Of a stretch of DNA of 64,000 bases, positions 17,217 to 25,102 are shown piece by piece. Source of the DNA: Anoxybacteroides tepidamans (GTDB taxonomy: Bacteria > Bacillota > Bacilli > Bacillales > Anoxybacillaceae). The stretch is from the NCBI RefSeq assembly GCF_014201465.1, contig NZ_JACHEP010000001.1, forward strand, positions 493,254 through 557,253, given 5' to 3'. A model generated the notes under the pieces. The model was given only the letters and a program-made list of their open reading frames with translations. It was not told the DNA's origin and did no database searches. Position 1 is the first letter of the stretch. The number at the start of each line of letters is the position of its first letter. The position numbers and the translations under genes were made by a program.

Positions 17217-18378
17217 TTCCGAAAAACTGATGAGTGCAATTGGAGCGGCCAAAAAGTTTGGTCGCTTTTATTGCAAAATAATTTCTGCTAATGATGTTGA
17301 TTTGACAGGAGCCCACCAAGCAGGTATTTACATCACAAAACAAGCTTGGCATATCTTTTTTGAGGAAAAAGGGAGAAAAGGAGAGAATAAAGATAAATTT
17401 ATAAAAATCTATATTGAAGGTTATATCCCATTTGAAAGCCGAGTCATTTACTATGGTAAGGGAACACGAAATGAATATAGACTTACTAGATTTTGGAATC
17501 AATCACCTTTCCACAAAGAAGAGCAAGTCGGAAATTTAATCATCTTTATTCCGGTTGACCAAGAGAATTTTAAAGTTTGGATTTTAGACACAGAAGAAGA
17601 GATTGAACTATTTTTGAATACATTTTCTTTATCCATTATGGAAAATCATGCAGTATACGATGAGGGAAAGATAAAAGATATTGACTTATCTGAAAAACTT
17701 GAGCAAGAAATTGAGAAAATTTCCTCATTATTTCATGATTTCCCTGAAACGATTCAACTTGCTGAAACAGCAAGAGCAGTACATAAACGCGTATATAAGA
17801 AAAAAGCATTTTCACCTGACCATATCCTCCTAGAATGGGTAAAAACAGAGTATAATGTATTTAGGGCGATTGAAAAAAATGTATATAAAGACTATCTCAC
17901 AAAACCTTTTAATGATTTAGAAACACTTATTACGGTTGCAAATAGTGTATTAAACAGAAGGAAAAGCCGAGCTGGAAAATCTTTAGAGCATCATGTTGAT
18001 TTTTTGTTAGCCTCCTATAACATTCCATTTAGCCATCCAGGCAAATCGGAAGGAAATAAAAAACCGGATTTTTTATTTCCTTCAAACGAAGCATATGCAA
18101 ATTTTTCGTTTCCTGAAACAGATTTAATCTTCTTAGGAGTAAAAACTACTTGCAAAGATCGATGGAGACAAATACTTAATGAAGCAGACAGGATAAAAGA
18201 AAAGCACTTATTAACGCTACAACAAGGGATATCTCCAAACCAATTAGATGAAATGGCAGAAGAAAAAGTAATTCTAGTCGTTCCCAAACCGTATCATTCA
18301 TTTTATCCAGCAACACATCAGCACAGGCTATGGACGATTGAAAAATTTATACGTTTCGCCGAAGAAAAATATCGTTGA
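17203..18378 (+). CDS. EcoRII-like type II restriction endonuclease
   Basis: 391 residues, close to EcoRII (about 400) and with its layout. An N-terminal effector-like domain (about 10-150) is followed by a C-terminal catalytic domain. The catalytic part shows [13 protein letters not shown] (252-264), PDF (288-290) and the lysine in [12 protein letters not shown] (312-323), the EcoRII-C arrangement of the PD-(D/E)XK fold. Cleavage at CCWGG-type sites is inferred from the partner methyltransferase. The ATG overlaps the methyltransferase 3' end by 14 bp, so the toxic enzyme is translationally coupled to its protector. No separate controller gene was seen. AT-rich, consistent with transfer. Confidence 0.88.
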   Translation: MQQNNSEKLMSAIGAAKKFGRFYCKIISANDVDLTGAHQAGIYITKQAWHIFFEEKGRKGENKDKFIKIYIEGYIPFESRVIYYGKGTRNEYRLTRFWNQSPFHKEEQVGNLIIFIPVDQENFKVWILDTEEEIELFLNTFSLSIMENHAVYDEGKIKDIDLSEKLEQEIEKISSLFHDFPETIQLAETARAVHKRVYKKKAFSPDHILLEWVKTEYNVFRAIEKNVYKDYLTKPFNDLETLITVANSVLNRRKSRAGKSLEHHVDFLLASYNIPFSHPGKSEGNKKPDFLFPSNEAYANFSFPETDLIFLGVKTTCKDRWRQILNEADRIKEKHLLTLQQGISPNQLDEMAEEKVILVVPKPYHSFYPATHQHRLWTIEKFIRFAEEKYR

Positions 18379-18394
18379 GAAAAAATAACTAAAA

Positions 18395-18424
18395 ACAGGT
18401 GCCTCTTATTTTTAGGGCACCTGT
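18395..18424. terminator. Bidirectional terminator between the restriction gene and rsiX
   Basis: ACAGGTGCC / GGCACCTGT with a 12-nt loop; a long T-rich tract follows on the minus strand, so it serves mainly rsiX. Confidence 0.8.
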
Positions 18425-18431
18425 CGAACAG

Positions 18432-19547
18432 TTAGTGAACCGGCACAGGATTTGGCGCGACCGGCACTTCGATTTTTTCGTTGAACCGGTACGGGCCAAT
18501 ATGATCGACGTTCCCGCCTGTAAACGTCACGTACCGAAAACGGAATTCTTTTGCTGTCAACAAGATTGCCTCGAGCATCCATTGAGAAGTAGCGGGATCC
18601 GCAAATGACGAATTACTAGCAAATTGAACAATGAGGTTGTCGTTTTGTTTTTGTACTGAAGCAATATGCACTTGTTGCGAAATCGAAGGACGAAATAGAT
18701 CACCCGTAACGTTTTGCATGCTTTCAAGCGCTTTCTCAATTGTCGCAAACTCTTGTAATGACGGTGCAAGAAGCAGCGGATGGGAGTCATCTAACTGATA
18801 AAAATAGTACGCCCGTTTTTTTTGTGGAATCGTTATTGATTCAAGATGGCCGGTATTCGGCAAATCGATTCCTTTTTGATCTCCCGTAAAAAATTGTACG
18901 CTTGTTCCTCCCATCCAGCGCACCGTCTCTTCCACGCTCGAAAGAAACATCACTTCATTCGCAGAACCTCCCGAGAAAACAGGGTGTGTTTTTGGAATGC
19001 GAATGATCCATACGTTCGGACGTTCAGGCGAAACCGACATCGTCACTCCTTCAAACCAGCGGCTGTCCAGCCCCCATTGGTCTGTAAGCTGCGCTTTCGC
19101 CGCTTCGATTTGCTTGTCGCGGAATATTTGTTCATTTGATACGGGAATGCTGACAGGAATGACTGTTTGCGCGCTTGCATCCGGGAGACCGAAAACGACC
19201 GCTTCTCCGTTCGTGATGATGCGCGAAGAAATAACGTCCGCTTGATCGGTTTGCATCATCATGTTTTGCTTTTTCGCAGATTCTCCCGTTCTCATCGCGA
19301 TCGACATTTCCTGCTTCTGTTCGGCGTTTTTTTCTTTTGTTGACAATGAAGAGGAATAAAACGATACACCGATCACAACAAACAAACAAGCCGCCGCAAT
19401 CGAAACAAGCGTTGGAACGATTCGCTTGTTTTTTTCCATCATCCGTACTTGCCGATATATTTCGTCTTTCGAGCGGCGATCGCTCACCATTGGCATTCGC
19501 TGTAAGACCAACCGAATGTCTTCCTCATTCCATTGGGATTTTCTCAT
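18432..19547 (-). CDS. rsiX: Anti-sigma-X factor RsiX
   Basis: 371-residue membrane protein. A cytoplasmic N-terminus (1-43) precedes a single transmembrane helix (about 44-66), and a large external part ends in a GerMN-like domain. It should hold SigX at the membrane until cell-envelope signals release it. It overlaps sigX by 23 bp, the standard arrangement of an ECF sigma factor with its anti-sigma. ATG with GGGAGGG 8 nt before. Recognition rests on the overlap with sigX and topology more than on sequence. Confidence 0.85.
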   Translation of the reverse strand: MRKSQWNEEDIRLVLQRMPMVSDRRSKDEIYRQVRMMEKNKRIVPTLVSIAAACLFVVIGVSFYSSSLSTKEKNAEQKQEMSIAMRTGESAKKQNMMMQTDQADVISSRIITNGEAVVFGLPDASAQTVIPVSIPVSNEQIFRDKQIEAAKAQLTDQWGLDSRWFEGVTMSVSPERPNVWIIRIPKTHPVFSGGSANEVMFLSSVEETVRWMGGTSVQFFTGDQKGIDLPNTGHLESITIPQKKRAYYFYQLDDSHPLLLAPSLQEFATIEKALESMQNVTGDLFRPSISQQVHIASVQKQNDNLIVQFASNSSFADPATSQWMLEAILLTAKEFRFRYVTFTGGNVDHIGPYRFNEKIEVPVAPNPVPVH

Positions 19548-20073
19548 GATGCCACCCTCCCTTTGCTGCTTCTTCTTCCATTTGCTGCTTGAGACGTTTT
19601 AACGCCCGATGCTGCGTTGTTTTTACTTTGCTTTCCGTCCAGCCTAGCGTTTCGGCCGTTTCCGCTACCGACAGCCCTTGAATAAACCGAAGCACGACGA
19701 CGAGCCGCTGATCGATCGTACATCTTCCTAAACAGCGGTACATGAGCTGAATTTCTTCTTTTTGAACAGCGATCTCTTCCGGCAGAGGGTAGGGATCATG
19801 AAGCGGTTGCGACATCCAATCGAACGTTGTCATCATTTTTTCGCGCCAGCTTCTCTGTTTGCGAAAAAAATCAATCGCCACATGCTTTGCAATTGATAAC
19901 AGCCACGTTTTTTCGCTGCTTCGTCCTTCAAATCGCTCATATGAACGCAACACTTTCACATATACTTCTTGAACAAGATCTTCCGCTTGCTCCCGATTCC
20001 GCACCATATAAAATAAAAATTGAAACAAATCTTGATGGTATTTTTCATACAGTTCATCAAAAACGGAATCCAT
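19525..20073 (-). CDS. sigX: ECF sigma factor SigX
   Basis: 182 residues. Region 2 is almost identical to B. subtilis SigX: YHQDLFQFLFYMV, then EDLVQEVYVKVL, GRSSEKTWLLSIAKHVAIDFFRKQ. Region 4 carries VAETAETLGWTESKVKTTQHRALKRL. SigX controls cell-surface charge and lipid genes and is self-activated. ATG at 20073 with GGGAGGGG. It sits upstream of rsiX in one operon and has a perfect SigX-type promoter. Confidence 0.95.
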   Translation of the reverse strand: MDSVFDELYEKYHQDLFQFLFYMVRNREQAEDLVQEVYVKVLRSYERFEGRSSEKTWLLSIAKHVAIDFFRKQRSWREKMMTTFDWMSQPLHDPYPLPEEIAVQKEEIQLMYRCLGRCTIDQRLVVVLRFIQGLSVAETAETLGWTESKVKTTQHRALKRLKQQMEEEAAKGGWHHEKIPME

Positions 20074-20100
20074 CCATTCCCCTCCCGTTCTACAGCGTTA

Positions 20101-20127
20101 GTCGTGAAAAAAACCGCTTTTGTTACA
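20101..20127 (-). promoter_or_regulatory. SigX-dependent autoregulatory promoter
   Basis: Minus strand TGTAAC (20122-20127), exactly 17 bp, CGAC (20101-20104). This is the sigma-X consensus, 27 bp upstream of the sigX start codon. Confidence 0.75.
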
Positions 20128-20155
20128 ACATCATCTTAAAAATTGTATAACAAAA

Positions 20156-20185
20156 AAGGAAGAATATGACGTGATATTCTTCCTT
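20156..20185 (-). terminator. Terminator of the cobamide operon
   Basis: AAGGAAGAATAT / ATATTCTTCCTT with a 6-nt loop and a T-run on the minus strand; it closes the transcript beginning at the cobalamin riboswitch. Confidence 0.8.
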
Positions 20186-20230
20186 ATTATATATTCAACG
20201 TACGAAAAACTCTTAAGAACGGAGCGGTTA

Positions 20231-20800
20231 CTAATCTTCCTTCTCGCGAAACACAATGGCGCTTCGTTCGTATTCGACATCGCGGACGCCTAAGCGGGCA
20301 TTAATGACGCGGGCCACCGCAAAAAAGTAGTCGGAAAGGCGATTGACATATTGCAACACAATCTCGTTGATCGGCTCGGCTTTGCTAAGCGACACGATGC
20401 AGCGTTCCGCCCTTCTTGTGACCGTGCGGGCGACATGAATGGCGGCTGCTGCTTCCGATCCACCCGGCAAAATAAATTTTTCCAAAGGCGGCGCTTCTTT
20501 AATGTATTCATCGATCCGTTGTTCTAAAAACGCCACCATTTCCGCCGTCACTTTATACGGAAGCTTTTCGTTCACAATCGCTAAATCGCCGCCGCAATCA
20601 AACAATTCATGCTGAATTTTTTGCAGTTCGGCGTAAATGTCTTGAAATTGCTCCCCAGCAAGCAACGTCATCGCCTGCCCGACGAACGAATTGACTTCAT
20701 CTAACGTCCCGTACGCTTCAACGCGCAAATGATCTTTATCGACGCGCCCGCCAATCAAGCTCGTTTTTCCTTTGTCTCCCGTTCTCGTATACAACCTCAT
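20231..20800 (-). CDS. PduO-type cob(I)alamin adenosyltransferase
   Basis: 189-residue ATP:cob(I)alamin adenosyltransferase (PduO/YvqK class), which attaches the 5'-deoxyadenosyl group to the cobalt. The N-terminal ATP loop MRLYTRTGDKGKTSLIGG and the conserved FILPGGS and ARTVTRRAER segments are visible. Last gene of the cobamide operon, 18 bp after the CobU-like gene. ATG with a GGGGGGG tract upstream. Confidence 0.92.
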   Translation of the reverse strand: MRLYTRTGDKGKTSLIGGRVDKDHLRVEAYGTLDEVNSFVGQAMTLLAGEQFQDIYAELQKIQHELFDCGGDLAIVNEKLPYKVTAEMVAFLEQRIDEYIKEAPPLEKFILPGGSEAAAAIHVARTVTRRAERCIVSLSKAEPINEIVLQYVNRLSDYFFAVARVINARLGVRDVEYERSAIVFREKED

Positions 20801-20818
20801 GCTCGGTTCCCCCCCCCT

Positions 20819-21232
20819 TTATTTCATTCGTTCCGCCAGCCCGCACCATAGGCGGTCAACGCGGTCGCATCGTCTAGATAATTGTTGGTAACACCATCCG
20901 GTCACATCGCGCCAATGCCGCTCTTCTTTGGCGATCGGTACAATCCCTTGCGTAATATCGCAGCCGATCCAAATAACGCATCGTTCGTCCTTTTCTTGTT
21001 CCCACTCATGCCATGTTTGAAAAAACGACTCCCAATACACGCGATCCGGCAGGCGGCGAATAAGTGCTTCCAACCCTTCAAATACGACAATGCGCTCTTT
21101 CATTTCGTCCGGAAAAAACGCGTCTTGTTCATAGCCGTTGCACCAGCGATGCGAAGTCGCTTTATCTAGCTCGTAATAGCCGCGCACCCATTTCCGTTTC
21201 CCTTGAAAGGCACCTCCGACAACGAAATGCAT
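20819..21232 (-). CDS. CobU-related protein with a degenerate P-loop
   Basis: 137 residues. The N-terminal VVGGAFQGKRKW (4-15) looks like the CobU P-loop (GGARSGKS), but the Ser/Thr after the lysine is Arg13. The C-terminus (IGCDITQGIVPIAKEERHWRDV, then QQLSRRCDRVDRLWCGLAERMK) matches the end of CobU/CobP proteins, where GIVP and the final helix recur. The guanylylated-histidine region is shortened. A normal cobU lies two genes upstream, so this is a second, divergent copy; it may bind nucleotide or act as an accessory protein (inference). ATG at 21232 after AAGGAG; it overlaps the cobC 3' end by 67 bp. Confidence 0.65.
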   Translation of the reverse strand: MHFVVGGAFQGKRKWVRGYYELDKATSHRWCNGYEQDAFFPDEMKERIVVFEGLEALIRRLPDRVYWESFFQTWHEWEQEKDERCVIWIGCDITQGIVPIAKEERHWRDVTGWCYQQLSRRCDRVDRLWCGLAERMK

Positions 21233-21819
21233 CGTTTTCGCTCCTTCCATCGCTCTATCGTCGACTGCAATGTAAACCCGCCACCAAACGGAACGAGCCA
21301 TTCCCAAAACGGGCGTTCCAACGGCGCGTACTGCTCTAATAAATAGCGAATCGGACCTCCGTGCGTAATCACCAAAATGTGTGAAACAGCGTGTTGTTCA
21401 GCAAGCTTGATCGTCTGCGTGAGCGCCTGTTCGACCCGCTGCTGAAAATCGCGATAATGTTCCCCGTTTGGCGGAGCGACAGAAAACGGTGATTCGAGCC
21501 ACTCGCTGTACTCTTTTACTTCTTTCAACTCCGCAAACGTTTTTCCTTCCCAATCGCCAAAATTTATTTCACGCCACTCTCTCATTTCGTAAATCGGAAT
21601 GGACATATTCCCGAATAACATGTCGCACGTTTGCCGGCATCGCAGCAAATCGCTTGTAACAATCAGATCGGGATAAGACCCTAAACGAATGTCCGCTTCC
21701 CGAAGACGTTTCATTTCTTGTTCCGTCACCGGCACGTCTGTAAAACCGATATAGCGCTTTTCTTCATTTTCTTTCGTTATTCCGTGACGAAGAAAGGTAA
21801 AAGCCAGATGATGAACCAT
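21166..21819 (-). CDS. cobC: Histidine phosphatase, probable alpha-ribazole phosphatase
   Basis: 217 residues of the phosphoglycerate-mutase superfamily. The catalytic RHG (11-13) and the later HGGPIR with the second histidine are present, with the family block REINFGDWEGKTF. In this operon the expected job is removal of phosphate from alpha-ribazole phosphate or adenosylcobalamin phosphate. ATG at 21819 with GGAGG at 7 nt; it overlaps cobS by 43 bp. The C-terminus is about 20 residues longer than usual and overlaps the next gene. Confidence 0.82.
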   Translation of the reverse strand: MVHHLAFTFLRHGITKENEEKRYIGFTDVPVTEQEMKRLREADIRLGSYPDLIVTSDLLRCRQTCDMLFGNMSIPIYEMREWREINFGDWEGKTFAELKEVKEYSEWLESPFSVAPPNGEHYRDFQQRVEQALTQTIKLAEQHAVSHILVITHGGPIRYLLEQYAPLERPFWEWLVPFGGGFTLQSTIERWKERKRCISLSEVPFKGNGNGCAAITS

Positions 21820-22553
21820 AACCACGCCTCCGTCCCTTCTACAAATGCGCCAAGCATATCGCCGGTAATACCGCCAAACTGCTTGTCATAAAACGACCGC
21901 GCCCAAAAAAAGCTAATAAGAGCGCCCATCGCTAATACAGTTGTTTCAACAGGATGAAAAAAGCTAAAGCCTGCAACCCCTACACATAAAATAACAACGA
22001 TGAAATAGGCATCGCTTTTTGTGAGATGCTCGCGAAACGCCGCCGCCATTCCTGTCGGTTTGGCCAAACGTCCGTATATAAGCAACAGCGACATCAACAC
22101 GCGCGCAAGAAACGGGATAATGATGAACACAATCGGTGATACGTGCTTAACAATCGTTTCATACAAAAATAAAAACCGAAACGATAAAAGAAAAACAATT
22201 GATAACACCGCAAACGCCCCGACGCGCGAATCTTTCATAATTTCAAGCCTTCTTTCGGCATCGCGATACGAAAAAAACGCATCGCTCACATCCATCCACC
22301 CGTCCGCATGCAGCCCTCCGGACAAAAAAATGGACAAAAACAGAAGGGAAAGCGAAAGAAACAATGGCGACACCGGCGTCAATGACAAAAGCCAATACCA
22401 AACAGCCAGCACTCCCCCGATGAACAAGCCGACCATCGGAAACATTCGCACCGACCAGCGCGCCGTTTCCGGTTCCCATGAAATTTCTTTACGCAGCGGA
22501 AAAACGGTTAAAAACTGCAACGCCAACAACAATCCATGCCTTATCGCTTTCAT
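21777..22553 (-). CDS. cobS: Adenosylcobinamide-GDP ribazoletransferase
   Basis: 258-residue polytopic membrane enzyme joining adenosylcobinamide-GDP with alpha-ribazole (phosphate). The conserved start ALQFLTVFPL and the acidic GGLHADGWMDVSDAFFSY metal-binding block are visible, followed by several hydrophobic helices. ATG after GGGAGGAAG; the ATGA overlap with cobU shows coupling. Confidence 0.92.
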   Translation of the reverse strand: MKAIRHGLLLALQFLTVFPLRKEISWEPETARWSVRMFPMVGLFIGGVLAVWYWLLSLTPVSPLFLSLSLLFLSIFLSGGLHADGWMDVSDAFFSYRDAERRLEIMKDSRVGAFAVLSIVFLLSFRFLFLYETIVKHVSPIVFIIIPFLARVLMSLLLIYGRLAKPTGMAAAFREHLTKSDAYFIVVILCVGVAGFSFFHPVETTVLAMGALISFFWARSFYDKQFGGITGDMLGAFVEGTEAWLWFIIWLLPFFVTE

Positions 22554-23107
22554 GGCAAGCTTCCTCCCTTTTTCACGATCGGAATGCCGTGCTGCACAAG
22601 AATCGCGTGCGAAGCGAGGTGGACGATGTGCTGATGCAGCCAGCCGAGCATTTTCATAAAATGATACGTCCCGATGTCTTGCGGAACTCCGCCGGAAAAT
22701 AACTCGTTTGACACAATCACAAGCGCGTTGCTGGAAGATTCAAGCTGCGCGATCGTTGTCAATATTCGCTTCGCCTTTTGCCGACAGCGTTCTTCTTTCT
22801 CCCATCCTTCCTCATGAAACAATTCGTTCGCAAGCCAGTTCGTCAAACAGTCGAGCAAGACGACGTCGTTCTGAAAATGCGGAAGAAGTTCGTGCACATG
22901 CAGCGGCTGTTCCCACGTCACCCATCGTATCGGTTGCATGCTTCGCTCTCGTTGATGGCGGGCAACGCGCTCTTTCATTTCCTCATCCGTTACTTTTGCC
23001 GTCGCAATGTAATGAACGATCCCTCGACAAGAAGCGAGCGCTGCCACGCACCGTTCCGCCATTTTGCTTTTTCCGCTGCGCACGCCGCCGCTAATGAACA
23101 CAATCAT
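22550..23107 (-). CDS. cobU: Adenosylcobinamide kinase / adenosylcobinamide-phosphate guanylyltransferase
   Basis: 185 residues. P-loop GGVRSGKS (7-14), a middle DCLTNWLANELF segment, and SNELFSGGVPQD are characteristic of CobU. It phosphorylates adenosylcobinamide and then transfers GMP to give the substrate of CobS. The ATG at 23107 is favoured by AAGGTGG at proper spacing and the ATGA overlap with the cobD stop; a GTG three codons upstream is in frame. Confidence 0.9.
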   Translation of the reverse strand: MIVFISGGVRSGKSKMAERCVAALASCRGIVHYIATAKVTDEEMKERVARHQRERSMQPIRWVTWEQPLHVHELLPHFQNDVVLLDCLTNWLANELFHEEGWEKEERCRQKAKRILTTIAQLESSSNALVIVSNELFSGGVPQDIGTYHFMKMLGWLHQHIVHLASHAILVQHGIPIVKKGGSLP

Positions 23108-24174
23108 GACAGCCACCTTGTTAAAAACGATAATAATTGGTCGTTTTCGCCTTTTGTTTTGACGGCTAATCGCAAATAATGTCCGTCCAAGCCGCGGAAA
23201 TTTTTCGTATGGCGCGGGATCAAGCCTTCGCGCAACAAATCGTACAGCAATTTTTCTGCCGATTGGTGTGGCGCTCGCAACAAATAAAAATTCACGACCG
23301 ACGGCGATACGTAATAGCCTGCTTTTTGCAACACTGCCGTGATTCTCTTTCGCTCATGGTCGATCATCCATCTCGCATGCACCACAAATTCGTTCATCGG
23401 CAAGAAATGCAGCGCCAACTTTTGCGCCACTTGACCGACGCTCCATGGCGGTTGAAAAGCTTTGAGCTTCTGAACGACCGCTTCGTTCGCCGCAATGTAT
23501 CCGATGCGCACACCAGCTAAATGATACATTTTCGTAAGCGAACGGATTACAATCAGACGCGAAAACGAAGAAATCCATTCCAGCGCCGTATATGCGCCAT
23601 TCCAAAAATGATAAAACGCTTCATCGATCACAACGAACGTTCCAGCTTGCTCCGCTGCTTCGAGAAGCGAATACAGCTGTTCTTTTTTCATCACGGTTCC
23701 CGTCGGATTATTCGGATGGCATAAAAACAACACATCGACTTGTTCGACCAATTCGAGCAACTGCTGTTGATCATACGCCCAGTCTCTTTGTTCATCAGAA
23801 ACGATGGAAACAATCGTACAACGATTTGCCTCACATGCCCGGCGATATTCGGAAAACGTCGGCTCGAAAATGCCGACACGTTTCCCGGAAAATAATCGGG
23901 CAAGAAGATCAATGCATTGCGAAGCGCCGCTTCCGATGAGCAGCTGCTCACTTGAAAGTCGCTCCGTACGAGAAAGATAGTTTATTAGCTCCGAAGCATC
24001 AGGGTCCGGGTATTCCGTTGCCCAACGGCAAAAGTCCGCTTGCGTCGGCCATAGCGAAAGCGGCAACGAATACGGATTCGTATTAACACTAAAATCGATC
24101 CACACATCTGGAAACGGAAGATCGAGACTTTTATATAGCTTGTACGGATTCGCTCCATGTGATGGCCAATTCAA
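23104..24174 (-). CDS. cobD: Threonine-phosphate decarboxylase (class I/II PLP enzyme)
   Basis: 356-residue PLP enzyme of the histidinol-phosphate aminotransferase fold. It makes 1-amino-2-propanol phosphate, the linker between corrin ring and nucleotide loop. The N-terminus HGANPYKLY and FSVNTNPYSLP are CobD-like; PNNPTGTV, DEAFYHFW and the Schiff-base lysine region SLTKMYHLAGVRIGY are visible. TTG start after GGAGGGG; it overlaps cbiB by 44 bp. The operon context supports CobD over HisC. Confidence 0.9.
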   Translation of the reverse strand: MNWPSHGANPYKLYKSLDLPFPDVWIDFSVNTNPYSLPLSLWPTQADFCRWATEYPDPDASELINYLSRTERLSSEQLLIGSGASQCIDLLARLFSGKRVGIFEPTFSEYRRACEANRCTIVSIVSDEQRDWAYDQQQLLELVEQVDVLFLCHPNNPTGTVMKKEQLYSLLEAAEQAGTFVVIDEAFYHFWNGAYTALEWISSFSRLIVIRSLTKMYHLAGVRIGYIAANEAVVQKLKAFQPPWSVGQVAQKLALHFLPMNEFVVHARWMIDHERKRITAVLQKAGYYVSPSVVNFYLLRAPHQSAEKLLYDLLREGLIPRHTKNFRGLDGHYLRLAVKTKGENDQLLSFLTRWLS

Positions 24175-25102
24175 CGATCACCCCTCCAATCGAAAGCAAT
24201 AAAATAAACACGATAACGGTGCGAATCATGACATGAACGGATTTGCGAATATGCTGTTTTTGTAGTTCGCAAACGGCATCGCCGATTTTCGGACGATGAG
24301 AGACGACTCCTTGATATGTATTCATTCCCCCGAGCTGCACTCCTAAAATTGCTGCCATTGCCGCTTCTCCCCAGCCGCTATTTGGGCTCGGATGTTTGCG
24401 GGCATCGCGCAACAGAAGCCGAGCCGATCGGCGAATGGAGCGGCTGTTGACAATGACCATCACCCATGCAGTCAAGCGCGCCGGCACATAATTAAATACA
24501 TCATCCAAGCGCGCCGATGCCCAGCCAAACTCGCGATACATTTCATTTTTATATCCAAGCATGGAATCACACGTATTAACGGCTCGATACACAAGCGCAA
24601 GTGCGCCTCCGCCGATCAGCGCGTAAAAAAGTGGAGCGGTAATCCCGTCGCTCGTATTTTCCGCGACCGTTTCGACACAGGCGCGAACGATTTCCGGTTC
24701 ATCAAGCGCTTCCGTGTCCCGGCCGACAATCATGCTAAGCTCTTGCCGCGCTTTCCTCAGATCACCTTGCTCAAGTGGAATAAGCACGTTCCATGCTGCT
24801 TCCTGTAAACTTTTTGCCGCAATCGTCGTAAAAATCAAAACGGCTTCAACAGCAATGCCTAATGCAGTAGAAAGGCGGTAACTTTCGTATATAAGCGCAT
24901 ACCCAATCACATAGACGATGCTGATGACGATCATCAAAGTGATGATTCCTTTCATCCGCCGATAGCGCCCTTTGTTCAATCGGCGATCGAGCCATGCAAT
25001 CAATCGCCCCATTCCGCGCACCGGATGCGGCAGCCAGCGCGGATCGCCGATCAAAAAGTCGATGATTATTGCTAAAACGATTGCTAACAAGTGATTCAAC
25101 AT
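24131..25102 (-). CDS. cbiB: Adenosylcobinamide-phosphate synthase CbiB
   Basis: 323-residue membrane protein that condenses adenosylcobyric acid with aminopropanol (phosphate). Signature segments seen are IGDPRWLPHPVRGMGRLI, VAENTSDGITAPLFY, YRAVNTCDSMLGYKN, and the C-terminal HPSPNSGWGEAAMA. Four to five hydrophobic helices. It overlaps the BtuD-CbiZ gene by 7 bp. CbiB is needed because the CbiZ part upstream yields adenosylcobyric acid. Confidence 0.93.
   Translation of the reverse strand: MLNHLLAIVLAIIIDFLIGDPRWLPHPVRGMGRLIAWLDRRLNKGRYRRMKGIITLMIVISIVYVIGYALIYESYRLSTALGIAVEAVLIFTTIAAKSLQEAAWNVLIPLEQGDLRKARQELSMIVGRDTEALDEPEIVRACVETVAENTSDGITAPLFYALIGGGALALVYRAVNTCDSMLGYKNEMYREFGWASARLDDVFNYVPARLTAWVMVIVNSRSIRRSARLLLRDARKHPSPNSGWGEAAMAAILGVQLGGMNTYQGVVSHRPKIGDAVCELQKQHIRKSVHVMIRTVIVFILLLSIGGVIVELAITWSESVQAI

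Noticed and set aside
22021..22659. 212-codon open frame on the plus strand
   Set aside because: Antisense to cobS and cobU, which have clear families and coupled starts.
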